From the NCBI GenBank assembly GCA_900313125.1, contig OMPZ01000088.1, forward strand, positions 1 through 6,279: a DNA stretch of 6,279 nucleotides, written 5' to 3'. This document shows, piece by piece, positions 1 through 6,194 of the stretch. The number at the start of each line of letters is the position of its first letter. The stretch's first letter is position 1. A program made the translations under genes and the position numbers. Under the pieces are notes generated by a model, which was given only the letters and a program-made list of their open reading frames with translations, made no database searches and had not been told where the DNA came from. The stretch is from an uncultured Eubacteriales bacterium (lineage in GTDB: Bacteria; Bacillota; Clostridia; Oscillospirales; Acutalibacteraceae).

Positions 1-1
1 C

Positions 2-1117
2 GAGATCGCGTCGGTTGACAGCAACGGCTATGTAACGGCGAAGAAGATCGGTCAGACCACGATCACCGTAACAACGCTTTCAAACCAAACGCGCGATGTC
101 AGCATCAACGTATTCTCAACTTCTACCGTATATTTCCCGAGCGGCGTTACAAAGCCTGAAAAAGAAGGCGACCTCCCCACGCTACTCATCGCAATGAGCA
201 ACAGTCTCGAGGGCAGAGCAAACATAAACGCAACTGTTGAGGATCAGGACGGTAAAACAGTAAGCAACCATATCAACCAGTGGACATCCTCCAATGAGAG
301 CGTTGCTACAGTATCCGAGACCGGTCAGGTCACAGCTTTACACGTTGGTACATCTACTATCACGGTTCAGTCCGGCGCAAAGACCGCTTCCTATCTGCTT
401 ACAGTAACCGCTCCCATCACAGTAGTAACTTATGATCCTATCGAGGATTACATTTACACACCGGCAGTAAAAGCTTACGAGCCTGATCCGACATTAAAGG
501 TAGGCGACACAGTTCTTGAAAAGGATAAGGACTACACTATCGAGTACTTCAACAACACAGCGATAGGTACTGCTTACATGGAGATCACAGGTCTCGATCT
601 TTACACAAACACGACAAGGATCAACTACAACATCAAGAAGAGATCTCTTGAGGATAACCTCGTAAACATCGACTCTATCCCGAATCAGGAGTACACAGGC
701 GAGCAGCTCCGTCCTGCACTCCACGTTACCTGCGACGGTATCGACCTCGTAGAGAACGTTGATTACACATTAAGTTACACCAACAACATCGAAGAAGGCA
801 GAGCGACTGTAACTGTTACCGCAGTCGGCAACAGCCCGTACTCCGAGAGCACAACGATGACATTCAACATCGTAAAGACCATCATCGGTATCAAGGGCGA
901 CGTTGACAACAGCGGAGACGTCACGGCAGCAGACGCACTCCTCATTCTCCGTACATCTGTAGGTCTTTCCGATGCCTTCACAGCCGATCAGCTCAAGCTC
1001 GCTGACGTAAACGGCGACAACACAGCAGACAGCGCAGACAGCGTGGCTATCCTCCGCTACAGCGTTAAGTTTACTGACGCAGGCGTAACTATCGGAGTTA
1101 ACGCAAGCAAGAATTGA
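2..1117 (+). CDS. Partial secreted protein with Ig-like (Big_2) domains and C-terminal dockerin; 5' end missing
   Basis: The reading frame is open from base 2, so the true start and any signal peptide or catalytic module lie left of the window; the ATG at 194 sits inside a domain and is not the start. The visible 371 residues are all modular. Residues 1-39 are the end of a Big_2 domain (SVDSNGYVTAKKIGQTTITV). Residues about 41-138 are a second Big_2 domain (SNESVATVSETGQVTALHVG). Residues about 140-213 and 220-292 are two related beta-sandwich repeats sharing DYT[IL]xYxNN. Residues 298-357 are a dockerin type I-like module, followed by a short tail. No enzyme motif is visible. The product probably sits outside the cell and binds a cohesin; whether it is an adhesin, a structural protein or the tail of an enzyme cannot be decided here. 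Asparagine codons are strongly biased (24 AAC to 3 AAT), which may reflect high expression. It converges on the pullulanase gene, 240 bases away. Confidence 0.9.
   Translation, partial: EIASVDSNGYVTAKKIGQTTITVTTLSNQTRDVSINVFSTSTVYFPSGVTKPEKEGDLPTLLIAMSNSLEGRANINATVEDQDGKTVSNHINQWTSSNESVATVSETGQVTALHVGTSTITVQSGAKTASYLLTVTAPITVVTYDPIEDYIYTPAVKAYEPDPTLKVGDTVLEKDKDYTIEYFNNTAIGTAYMEITGLDLYTNTTRINYNIKKRSLEDNLVNIDSIPNQEYTGEQLRPALHVTCDGIDLVENVDYTLSYTNNIEEGRATVTVTAVGNSPYSESTTMTFNIVKTIIGIKGDVDNSGDVTAADALLILRTSVGLSDAFTADQLKLADVNGDNTADSADSVAILRYSVKFTDAGVTIGVNASKN
419..877 (+). repeat. Two tandem beta-sandwich repeats in the dockerin protein
   Basis: Two units of about 73 residues (419-640 and 659-877) align at protein level. 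Each has a Y-T-[PG] segment near its start, a variable loop, then V-D-Y-T-L or K-D-Y-T-I followed by x-Y-x-N-N, a G-x-A strand, and a closing hydrophobic strand ending in [YF]-N-I-x-K. This resembles small Ig-like repeats common in Bacillota surface proteins, where the D-Y-x-x-x-Y-x-N-N signature recurs. They diverge clearly in DNA sequence, so the duplication is old. They probably act as spacer or binding domains. Confidence 0.65.
893..1072 (+). other. Dockerin type I-like module of the left-hand protein
   Basis: Two EF-hand-type calcium loops lie about 36 residues apart. The first reads DVDNSGDVTAAD, with ligands D1, D3, S5, T9 and D12, and is followed by the helix ALLILRTSVGL. The second reads DVNGDNTADSAD, with D1, N3, D5, D9 and D12, followed by the helix SVAILRYSVKF. 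Both loops keep all the expected calcium positions. In cellulosome and amylosome systems such a duplicated F-hand module docks into a cohesin on a scaffold protein. The 'LRxSVG' helix style also occurs in Ruminococcaceae proteins not shown to be in a complex, so binding to a cohesin is inferred. Confidence 0.85.
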
Positions 1118-1169
1118 TCCGCAAATTCAAATCACAAAGCTGACGCCGTAAAGGATCAGCAATAAAACG

Positions 1170-1212
1170 CACCGCCGGACAATGGGCAGCCAAAGTCCGG
1201 CGGTGTAATTTT
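1170..1212 (+). terminator. Intrinsic terminator of the left-hand dockerin gene
   Basis: A perfect 11-bp GC-rich stem pairs 1170-1180 (CACCGCCGGAC) with 1195-1205 (GTCCGGCGGTG). The 14-nt apical part can fold further as TGG/CCA around a GCAG tetraloop. It is followed by TAATTTTTC. The stem begins 53 bases after the stop codon at 1115-1117. The T-run is only on the plus side, so it acts in the plus direction. Confidence 0.88.
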
Positions 1213-1260
1213 TCTGTGCGTGAGTTGCGTGAGGGCACTCGGTTGAAGGCAGGCACATAT

Positions 1261-1300
1261 AAATATGCGGCGATAGTAGTTTATCGCCGCATTTTGTTTT
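1261..1300. terminator. Second hairpin, probably a two-way terminator between the convergent genes
   Basis: A perfect 11-bp stem pairs 1265-1275 (ATGCGGCGATA) with 1282-1292 (TATCGCCGCAT) around a 6-nt loop. On the plus strand it is followed by TTTGTTTTAT; on the minus strand it is followed by ATTTATAT. It lies 66 bases beyond the stop codon of the minus-strand pullulanase gene and is the only strong hairpin available to end that transcript. It also gives a second barrier to read-through from the left-hand gene. The minus-side T-run is modest, so efficiency in that direction is less certain. Confidence 0.75.
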
Positions 1301-1357
1301 ATCCTTCTCCCCCGTAGATCAACGGAGAGCCTTATTTATGCTTTGTTTACCACATCA

Positions 1358-4300
1358 TTATGAGGGGCGAGGAAGTAATGTGCCTATCTTCTTGTTCTTT
1401 GAAAGCGATACGCTGTATCTCAGCAGCTCTACCGCATCGGCGGAATTTAGCTCGCCGTCGCCGTCAACGTCATGGAACAGCTTGAAGGAGTCGCTCCTCG
1501 ACTCAACGCCAACGCTTATTCTGAGTATTATCAGCGCGTCTGTTGATGTAATCATATTATCGCCGTCAAGATCGCCTACCATAGCAAGCTCACCGCTGTC
1601 TGTGTCGCTGTCCGTATCGGTATTCGGTGCGCTGTCGGTATCTGCGGCTGTATCCGTGTCGTCCGTTATCTCGCTGTCTGTATCGCCGCCAACAGGTACT
1701 GACCTTTCGTCTGTGTATATCTCACCGTTTTCAATAACTATCGCGGTGTAGACGTACATTTCCTCCTGATCGCCGGCCGCATCGACGTGTCTGCTTGTGA
1801 TAGAAGCGTCAGAAATCATGATGTGCGTCGGGTCATTCTCGCAAATAAACTCTGCCGTTGCTTTTCCCGTACCCGTCCATTTCCATACAGGCTGTTTCCA
1901 GCTATGTCCAGATGCTTTGTCTATCAGATCGTCTTTGTTGATCTCACCGTCGTTGTTGCGATCGGTAAGCGGCGCACCGTTTGCGTCATAAAGTCCGCCG
2001 TTTGCGTCCTCGTAGTACGAGATCTGACCGTCCACTTCACACGACGCAGGCTTGCCCTCATGGAAAACAGCTTCTCTCCAGCTTGCCTTAACGGTGATAT
2101 CCTCTGCGATGTCTATACTGTCTCCCGGCTCATATTCCTTGCCGTCAATTATCCATTTATCGAAGATCGAGCCATTCGGAGAAGTATACTCGCATACGGG
2201 CAGTACAAACTTGCCCTCCGGGCTGTACATAGTCTGCATCTCCCCGGAACCGCCGTTGGCGTCGAATTTTACCGAGATCATAACAGCCCACTCGGCAACT
2301 ACCGTTGTATCGGACGTAACTGTAATCTCGTCTCCCGGGGCATACTTCGTTCCGTTGATGACCCAGCCATCGAAGGCTTCACCCTCGGGAGCGGTAAACA
2401 AGCAGTCGGGCAGCGTGTAAGGTCTGTTGAAACGAGCCTTGGCGTCCTCCATTTTACCCGTACCTCTTCCAGCACCGAAGCTTACCGTATACAGTTCGCC
2501 GAGCATTTTGAAAACTGCCTTGCCGTAACGGTCGGTAACATCGCGGCCTGTGAGATCGAAAGTGTGATCCTGGTAGATCATATCTGCCCCGGCTGCACGA
2601 GTGACCGTACATCCGGAAAGAACTGCGTCGGCAGTTCCGTCACCGTTGAGGTCAAAGCTGCTGTTCGCGGCGCTGTAGCACGAGAGCAATTTCAAATTAT
2701 CAACTGCTTCATCAGGAACCGAAACAGACATCGTGCTTGTAAGGTCGATAACAACTTCCTCGCAGTCTCCAAGCACAGATCTTACCGTTACCGATTCGCT
2801 TGGCATCATGAACGTTGCGATGCCGTCCTGAGGCGAGTCAGTAAACTTTACCGCGCCGTCATTTACGGTAAACGAAGTAAAGTACTTATCGTTAGGGAAT
2901 TTCGATTTGTCGATATCAAGACTGACATACGCGCCCTCGATCGTCTTGTCGGTGGGCTTGCTGCTGACATAGGCGATCGTAAACGGCTCTTTGTTTATGT
3001 CATACAGCTTCGGTTCGGGCGCGATATGATCGACCTCAATAAGCTGATCGAGATCCGCCTTCGCGGGTGACGCACTCTTGTCCGGGTTCTCGGTATAGAA
3101 AGTAAGACTGTCGGCACCGCTCCAGTTTTTCTCGTCGTCAATAACTATCCATAGCTGATTTTGTGTAAGCCCTCTGTAATCAACAGTTTGGCGAAGATCT
3201 TCTCCGACGTAATTCGATACGATAAGGTTAAAGCTGTTGTCGAGCGACTTTGCGATAAACGTCTTATCGTACCAGCCCTCGGAGTTTTTATACGTCAGCG
3301 TGTCGCCGGGCCATTCCTTGTTTGTACAGTAATTAACGCCGGAATCGCTGCCGTCCTTGCTGCCCCACAGCCATACGATCGGATTCCACGATGCGGAGCC
3401 GCCGTGCTTGATATGCAGCGTGACATTCGTCGAGGTCTTGTCGTAATAATAATTAACATCTATTTTGCCGTCAATAAATTTAACCGTACTTTCGGGCAGC
3501 TTGTCCGTATTCAAAGTATATCCAAGGTAAGACGGGATATTTGTTATCGTGAGCGTGTCGCCGATCCTTCCGTAATACTCGTCGGAGGAATGAATGGGAG
3601 TAGTTGTTCCCGTCTGATAGTAATTCACCGAAACAGTACCGGCGTTCGTATAAACGTAGCTTGCCGTTACCTCTGTATCATCAGATGAAAATGTTCCTGT
3701 CGGTCCGTTCTCGACCTCGTCAAGAGCGTAGTTTGAGGTGTAGGAGCTTGGTGTATACGCCGAATACTTCGTTCCGACCTTGCCGTTTATCCAGCTTGTC
3801 TTGAGCGTCTCACCCGAGTTTTTATCTACAAGAGTTACCTTTGCGCGCCCCATATCGTCGCTGACCTTGATCGACTTGAAAGATGCTGAGTCAACTGCGA
3901 TAACGATCGAATTTGGAGCGATGGAGAAGTAACCGTTGTTGACCTCTCCAAGCTTTTTGATACCCGCCTGTTCCTCGTTTGCAATAATGACCCAATTTTG
4001 ATTATAAGAATCGGGTATCGTAAAATCAGCAGGCTCTGACGAGGAATTTCCTATAAACAGCAGCTTGTTCCATTCTCCCTGCGTATTGTTTGTACAAATG
4101 CAGGCAACCGTCGTGTCGGCACGGAGGAAATCGTAGCTTCCGCTGTATCTGTCACTTGCGGTGAATAGTGAGAAGTTCTCCCTGATCTGTCTCATACCGC
4201 GATAATACGAAACCACATCAGAGTTTTCATCTGCAAGCGACCAGTCGATCATATTGACAGACGGGGGCGACTTATAGCTGTTATGGTCGCCGCCCTTTGA

Positions 4301-5980
4301 ACGGCACATTTCTTCGCCCGCAAGAATAAACGTCGCGCCCTGCGAAAGATTCAGCATAGCTGCCGCAAGCTTATTCTGTCTGACTAATTTTTCGTCTCTC
4401 TTATAGAAACAATCGGTCATTCCCTGCGACGTGCAAAGCTGATCCCAAAGTGTGGAGTTGTCGTGGCAGGCAACGTACGAGACAGCCTGTGTGGGCTGAG
4501 AAAGCTTTCCGTCCTTGTTTGCTTCCATGCCCTTGCAGAGATAATCGATATTTTTATTGTTGTATCCTGTGCTGCCCTGTATCCAGCCCCAGTCGCCGGT
4601 ACCGCCGTTTTCGCTCTTTAGAGCGTTTCGCAGACCGTCGTTGAAGAAGCCTACTCTGTCGCTAAGACCGTTGTGATCCCAGATGTACGCGGGCTGCAGG
4701 TCGGTATTTGAGCAGGTTTTCGGCGGGAAGAAGCTGTCGCCGCCTGTCCAGCCCTCACCCCAGATAGTGATACGGCTGTCGATCTCATCAAGTCTGCTGC
4801 GGATAAGGTTCATCGTCTCAACGTCATGGAGAGCCATAAGGTCAAAACGCAGACCGTCAACGTGATATTCATTTACCCAGTATGCGCACGACTCGATCAT
4901 AAATTTTCTGTACATCGCGCGTTCGGACGCTGTTTCGTTTCCGCAGCCGGAGCCGTTGGAGTATGTACCGTCGGCGTTCATTCTGAAATAATAATTCGGA
5001 ACAGTACGTTCAAAGCACGATGTGCCAACATCTGCGACATGATTGTATACCACGTCCATTACAACAGAGATACCCGCGTTATGCAGCGCTTGTATCATCT
5101 GCTTGCACTCTGTTATACGCGTGTTGCCGTTGTAAGGGTCGGAGGAATACGAACCTTCTGGCACATTGTAGTTTTTCGGATCATAGCCCCAATTAAACTG
5201 ATCTTCGCTGCCCGTCTCATCGACCGACGCGTAGTCAAACATCGGTAGGATCTGCACCGTAGTGACGCCAAGCTGCTTGAGATAGTCAAGGCAGGTGGCA
5301 ACGTTGCCCTCACCGTTGAGTGTAGTTCCGGTTTCTGTAAAAGCGAGGAACTTACCTCTGTTCTTCTCTGATACGCCTGAATTTGAGGCGTAAGAGAAAT
5401 CCTTTACATGGACCTCCCAAACGAAGGAATTGGTCGGACTATCGAGGAAAATGTGAGAGTCCTTATCCCAACCGGCAGGGTCGGTCTTGTCAAGATCAAC
5501 GACCATTGATCTGTCGCCGTTAACACCTACGGCGTAGGAATAAACGTCCTGCGTCTCGTTTGTCTGTGACTTAGCCTCGTTGACGTTCTTTGTCGCGATC
5601 GTATATGTATAGTATGTGTTGACGATATCGCCGGAAACAGTCGTAGTCCAAACGCCGGTGAATTTTCCGCCGGATTTCTCCTGTACCATGTCAACAACAC
5701 CGATCAGATCATCACCGTCGCCTGTTTTGTAACGGTTGAGCTTGACCAAGGTCGCCTTAGGCGCCCATACCTTGAACACAGTTGATGTCGGACTGTATAT
5801 CGCGCCAAGCTGACCGCTGTATGCAACGTCATCGTCAACCATCTGACCTGCATAGTTGTAAGAGTTCCATTCAAATTTCGTTTCGCCCGAACTAACGGGC
5901 ACCTGCGCCGCTGATACGGGCAGCACGGCAGCCGCAATAAGCGCCGCACTTAGGAATGATGACAACGATCTTTTCAACAT
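1358..5980 (-). CDS. pulA: Secreted multi-domain type I pullulanase (GH13) with CBM26-like domain and C-terminal dockerin
   Basis: It is expected to cut alpha-1,6 links in pullulan, starch and glycogen outside the cell. Residues are counted from the ATG at 5980 (1540 aa). A signal peptide covers 1-25 (MLKRS, hydrophobic core, VSAA then QV). A CBM48-like domain spans about 52-160 (TVFKVWAPKATLVKL). The GH13 barrel spans about 185-600, with the pullulanase signature FNWGYDP at 262-268, region I DVVYNH (309-314), region II GLRFD with nucleophile D380, region III WGEGW with acid/base E409, and region IV CHDN with D507; all catalytic residues are present. A beta domain follows to about 700. Next come MucBP-like domains (713-777, 782-847), a CBM26-like domain (852-950), an unassigned stretch (980-1160), two InlB B-repeat-like domains (1164-1301), a Cys/EF-hand-like domain (1305-1390), a D/T/S-rich linker (1429-1467), a dockerin (1468-1525) and a short basic tail. 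Typical type I pullulanases are roughly 600-850 aa; the excess is the tail. No LPxTG or SLH anchor is seen. R. bromii amylosomes include dockerin-bearing GH13 enzymes. The dockerin makes a scaffold-bound role likely but unproven. Confidence 0.95.
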   Translation of the reverse strand: MLKRSLSSFLSAALIAAAVLPVSAAQVPVSSGETKFEWNSYNYAGQMVDDDVAYSGQLGAIYSPTSTVFKVWAPKATLVKLNRYKTGDGDDLIGVVDMVQEKSGGKFTGVWTTTVSGDIVNTYYTYTIATKNVNEAKSQTNETQDVYSYAVGVNGDRSMVVDLDKTDPAGWDKDSHIFLDSPTNSFVWEVHVKDFSYASNSGVSEKNRGKFLAFTETGTTLNGEGNVATCLDYLKQLGVTTVQILPMFDYASVDETGSEDQFNWGYDPKNYNVPEGSYSSDPYNGNTRITECKQMIQALHNAGISVVMDVVYNHVADVGTSCFERTVPNYYFRMNADGTYSNGSGCGNETASERAMYRKFMIESCAYWVNEYHVDGLRFDLMALHDVETMNLIRSRLDEIDSRITIWGEGWTGGDSFFPPKTCSNTDLQPAYIWDHNGLSDRVGFFNDGLRNALKSENGGTGDWGWIQGSTGYNNKNIDYLCKGMEANKDGKLSQPTQAVSYVACHDNSTLWDQLCTSQGMTDCFYKRDEKLVRQNKLAAAMLNLSQGATFILAGEEMCRSKGGDHNSYKSPPSVNMIDWSLADENSDVVSYYRGMRQIRENFSLFTASDRYSGSYDFLRADTTVACICTNNTQGEWNKLLFIGNSSSEPADFTIPDSYNQNWVIIANEEQAGIKKLGEVNNGYFSIAPNSIVIAVDSASFKSIKVSDDMGRAKVTLVDKNSGETLKTSWINGKVGTKYSAYTPSSYTSNYALDEVENGPTGTFSSDDTEVTASYVYTNAGTVSVNYYQTGTTTPIHSSDEYYGRIGDTLTITNIPSYLGYTLNTDKLPESTVKFIDGKIDVNYYYDKTSTNVTLHIKHGGSASWNPIVWLWGSKDGSDSGVNYCTNKEWPGDTLTYKNSEGWYDKTFIAKSLDNSFNLIVSNYVGEDLRQTVDYRGLTQNQLWIVIDDEKNWSGADSLTFYTENPDKSASPAKADLDQLIEVDHIAPEPKLYDINKEPFTIAYVSSKPTDKTIEGAYVSLDIDKSKFPNDKYFTSFTVNDGAVKFTDSPQDGIATFMMPSESVTVRSVLGDCEEVVIDLTSTMSVSVPDEAVDNLKLLSCYSAANSSFDLNGDGTADAVLSGCTVTRAAGADMIYQDHTFDLTGRDVTDRYGKAVFKMLGELYTVSFGAGRGTGKMEDAKARFNRPYTLPDCLFTAPEGEAFDGWVINGTKYAPGDEITVTSDTTVVAEWAVMISVKFDANGGSGEMQTMYSPEGKFVLPVCEYTSPNGSIFDKWIIDGKEYEPGDSIDIAEDITVKASWREAVFHEGKPASCEVDGQISYYEDANGGLYDANGAPLTDRNNDGEINKDDLIDKASGHSWKQPVWKWTGTGKATAEFICENDPTHIMISDASITSRHVDAAGDQEEMYVYTAIVIENGEIYTDERSVPVGGDTDSEITDDTDTAADTDSAPNTDTDSDTDSGELAMVGDLDGDNMITSTDALIILRISVGVESRSDSFKLFHDVDGDGELNSADAVELLRYSVSLSKNKKIGTLLPRPS
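1406..1579 (-). other. Dockerin type I-like module of the pullulanase
   Basis: Residues 1468-1525 carry two calcium loops. The first, DLDGDNMITSTD, has D1, D3, D5, T9 and D12 and is followed by ALIILRISVGV. The second, DVDGDGELNSAD, has D1, D3, D5, N9 and D12 and is followed by AVELLRYSVSL. All ligands are intact. The helices and the S-A-D end of loop 2 match the dockerin of the left-hand protein closely, which suggests that both recognise the same cohesin type. A 15-residue tail with three lysines and ending PRPS follows the module; it is not an LPxTG sorting signal. Confidence 0.88.
1580..1696 (-). repeat. Asp/Thr/Ser-rich low-complexity linker before the dockerin
   Basis: Residues 1429-1467 are built from irregular repeats of D-T-D-S, D-T-D-T and D-T-A-A. 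This gives a flexible, strongly acidic spacer between the last folded domain and the dockerin. Such Thr/Ser-rich linkers are typical in front of dockerins, where they let the enzyme move relative to the scaffold. The short DNA repeats are prone to length change by slippage. Confidence 0.85.
2078..2491 (-). repeat. Two tandem InlB B-repeat-like domains in the pullulanase tail
   Basis: Units at residues 1164-1231 and 1235-1301 align along their length. Each begins with a V-x-F strand and a G-x-G-x-M turn, continues with L-P-[DV]-C and a [FY]-T-[AS]-P-x-G segment, then F-D-x-W-[VI]-I-[ND]-G, a Y-x-P-G-D turn and a closing T-V-x-A-x-W strand. This is the pattern of the Listeria InlB B-repeat / Flg_new family of beta-grasp-like surface domains. 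Each unit keeps one cysteine at the equivalent place (residues 1193 and 1263). Their role in starch enzymes is not established; a spacer or cell-surface contact is likely. Confidence 0.8.
3137..3427 (-). other. CBM26-like starch-binding domain
   Basis: Residues about 852-950 form a beta-sandwich-like segment. An N-terminal T-L-H-I strand is followed by a tryptophan cluster (W865, W870, W872 in SWNPIVWLWG), then the E-W-P-G-D turn (W890), then E-G-W-Y-D-K-T-F (W903) and a Q-T-V-D-Y-x-G-L segment. The order W-x-W-G ... W-P-G ... G-W-Y ... F-N-[LI]-I is the familiar layout of family 26 (and related family 25) starch-binding modules, whose aromatic residues stack on malto-oligosaccharides. It would hold the enzyme on granular starch. 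Assignment to family 26 rather than 25 is from pattern only. Confidence 0.72.
3440..3844 (-). repeat. Two tandem MucBP-like domains
   Basis: Residues 713-777 and 782-847 show the MucBP plan. A V-T-L-V-D or V-S-V-N-Y strand leads to a short T-x-x-[IL] segment, then G-K-V-G-T-K-Y or G-R-I-G-D-T-L, a Y-x-L-D or Y-T-L-N strand, and a closing V-x-A-S-Y-V-Y or I-D-V-N-Y-Y-Y strand. In other Bacillota these domains occur in cell-wall and mucus-binding proteins. Between a pullulanase core and a starch-binding module they most likely act as extended spacers, possibly with an adhesive role. Confidence 0.7.
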
Positions 5981-5985
5981 TATTT

Positions 5986-5992
5986 CCACCTC
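5986..5992 (-). promoter_or_regulatory. Ribosome binding site that fixes the pullulanase start at 5980
   Basis: The minus strand reads AAGAGGTGGAAATAATG. GAGGTG (5992-5987) pairs with the 16S anti-Shine-Dalgarno and stands 6 bases before the ATG at 5980-5978. A GTG codon at 5989-5987 is in the same frame but is itself part of the Shine-Dalgarno sequence, so it cannot be the start. Beginning at the ATG also gives a standard signal peptide (MLKRS, then a hydrophobic run). Confidence 0.9.
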
Positions 5993-6005
5993 TTTCTAAA
6001 TTAAT

Positions 6006-6042
6006 AATGCGTATAGAACTGTAAAGCAGGACTATACACATT
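6006..6042 (-). promoter_or_regulatory. Stem-loop in the 5' UTR of the pullulanase mRNA
   Basis: Read on the minus strand, AATGTGTATAG (6042-6032) pairs with CTATACGCATT (6016-6006) over 11 bp. An inner CTG/CAG stem (6029-6027 with 6021-6019) closes a 5-nt loop. The single non-Watson-Crick pair is G.U in the minus-strand RNA but would be C.A on the plus strand, so the fold favours the pullulanase transcript. It lies about 10 bases after the predicted transcription start and before the ribosome binding site. It could protect the 5' end from decay or bind a regulator; alternatively GTATAG/CTATAC may be a DNA operator. Confidence 0.6.
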
Positions 6043-6058
6043 TAAAAGTTTCATTTAT

Positions 6059-6087
6059 ATTATACACCGCGTACATACATTTTACAA
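6059..6087 (-). promoter_or_regulatory. Sigma-A-type promoter of the pullulanase gene
   Basis: The minus strand carries a perfect -10 TATAAT (6064-6059), a 17-base spacer (6081-6065) and a -35 TTGTAA (6087-6082; 4 of 6 matches to TTGACA). Transcription would start near 6052, giving a leader of about 70 bases before the ATG. I do not see a clear cre (catabolite) site in the leader. Confidence 0.78.
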
Positions 6088-6111
6088 TATAAAGTTAACA
6101 GTTGATATAAT
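6082..6111 (+). promoter_or_regulatory. Possible divergent promoter on the plus strand
   Basis: TGATATAAT at 6103-6111 is an extended -10 (TGnTATAAT) pointing right. The only hexamer at a usable distance is TTACAA (6082-6087, 18-base spacer), a poor -35 that overlaps the -35 of the pullulanase promoter on the other strand. Extended -10 promoters can work without a good -35. It would transcribe toward the right edge, where no gene is visible inside the window. The region is AT-rich, so a chance match is possible. Confidence 0.28.
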
Positions 6112-6194
6112 TTCTGTGGATTTATGCTTACTGAAGAAAAGTTTTTTTAGACATCATTACGCAAAGAAATAAAAAGTGTCTTTTTACACAAAAC

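Noticed and set aside
194..196. ATG at 194 as the start of the left-hand gene.
   Set aside because: The frame is open to the left edge and codes for a Big_2 domain before this ATG, which falls in the middle of the next domain; no Shine-Dalgarno precedes it.
1217..1233. Direct repeat TGCGTGAG twice, 9 bases apart.
   Set aside because: Only two short copies, between terminators, with no palindrome or promoter nearby; most likely chance.
1302..1330. Weak pairing between CTCC and GGAG near the end of the pullulanase transcript as a terminator.
   Set aside because: The stem is short and interrupted and has no T-run; the hairpin at 1265-1292 is far better.
1364..1400. C-terminal tail of the pullulanase (ends LLPRPS) as a sortase signal.
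   Set aside because: No LPxTG, no hydrophobic segment after it; the protein ends directly at PRPS.
1338..1751. Plus-strand frame encoding a Ser/Val-rich 137-residue protein.
   Set aside because: It is the complement of the dockerin and D/T/S linker coding region; the serine-rich look comes from the repeated GAC/ACC/TCN codons read backwards.
1787..3070. Long plus-strand reading frame of 427 codons lying opposite the pullulanase gene.
   Set aside because: It is a codon-bias shadow: the product is rich in R, V, I and C with no recognisable domain, it has no convincing ribosome binding site, and the minus frame encodes clear domains throughout.
6124..6150. Tiny plus-strand frame (ATG to TAG, 8 residues) after the possible plus-strand promoter, as a leader peptide.
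   Set aside because: Too short, with no good ribosome binding site and almost no room after the predicted start of transcription.
6171..6185. AAAAAG-TGT-CTTTTT hairpin as a second terminator.
   Set aside because: An A/T stem with a 3-base loop is too weak to call; noted only beside the main terminator.
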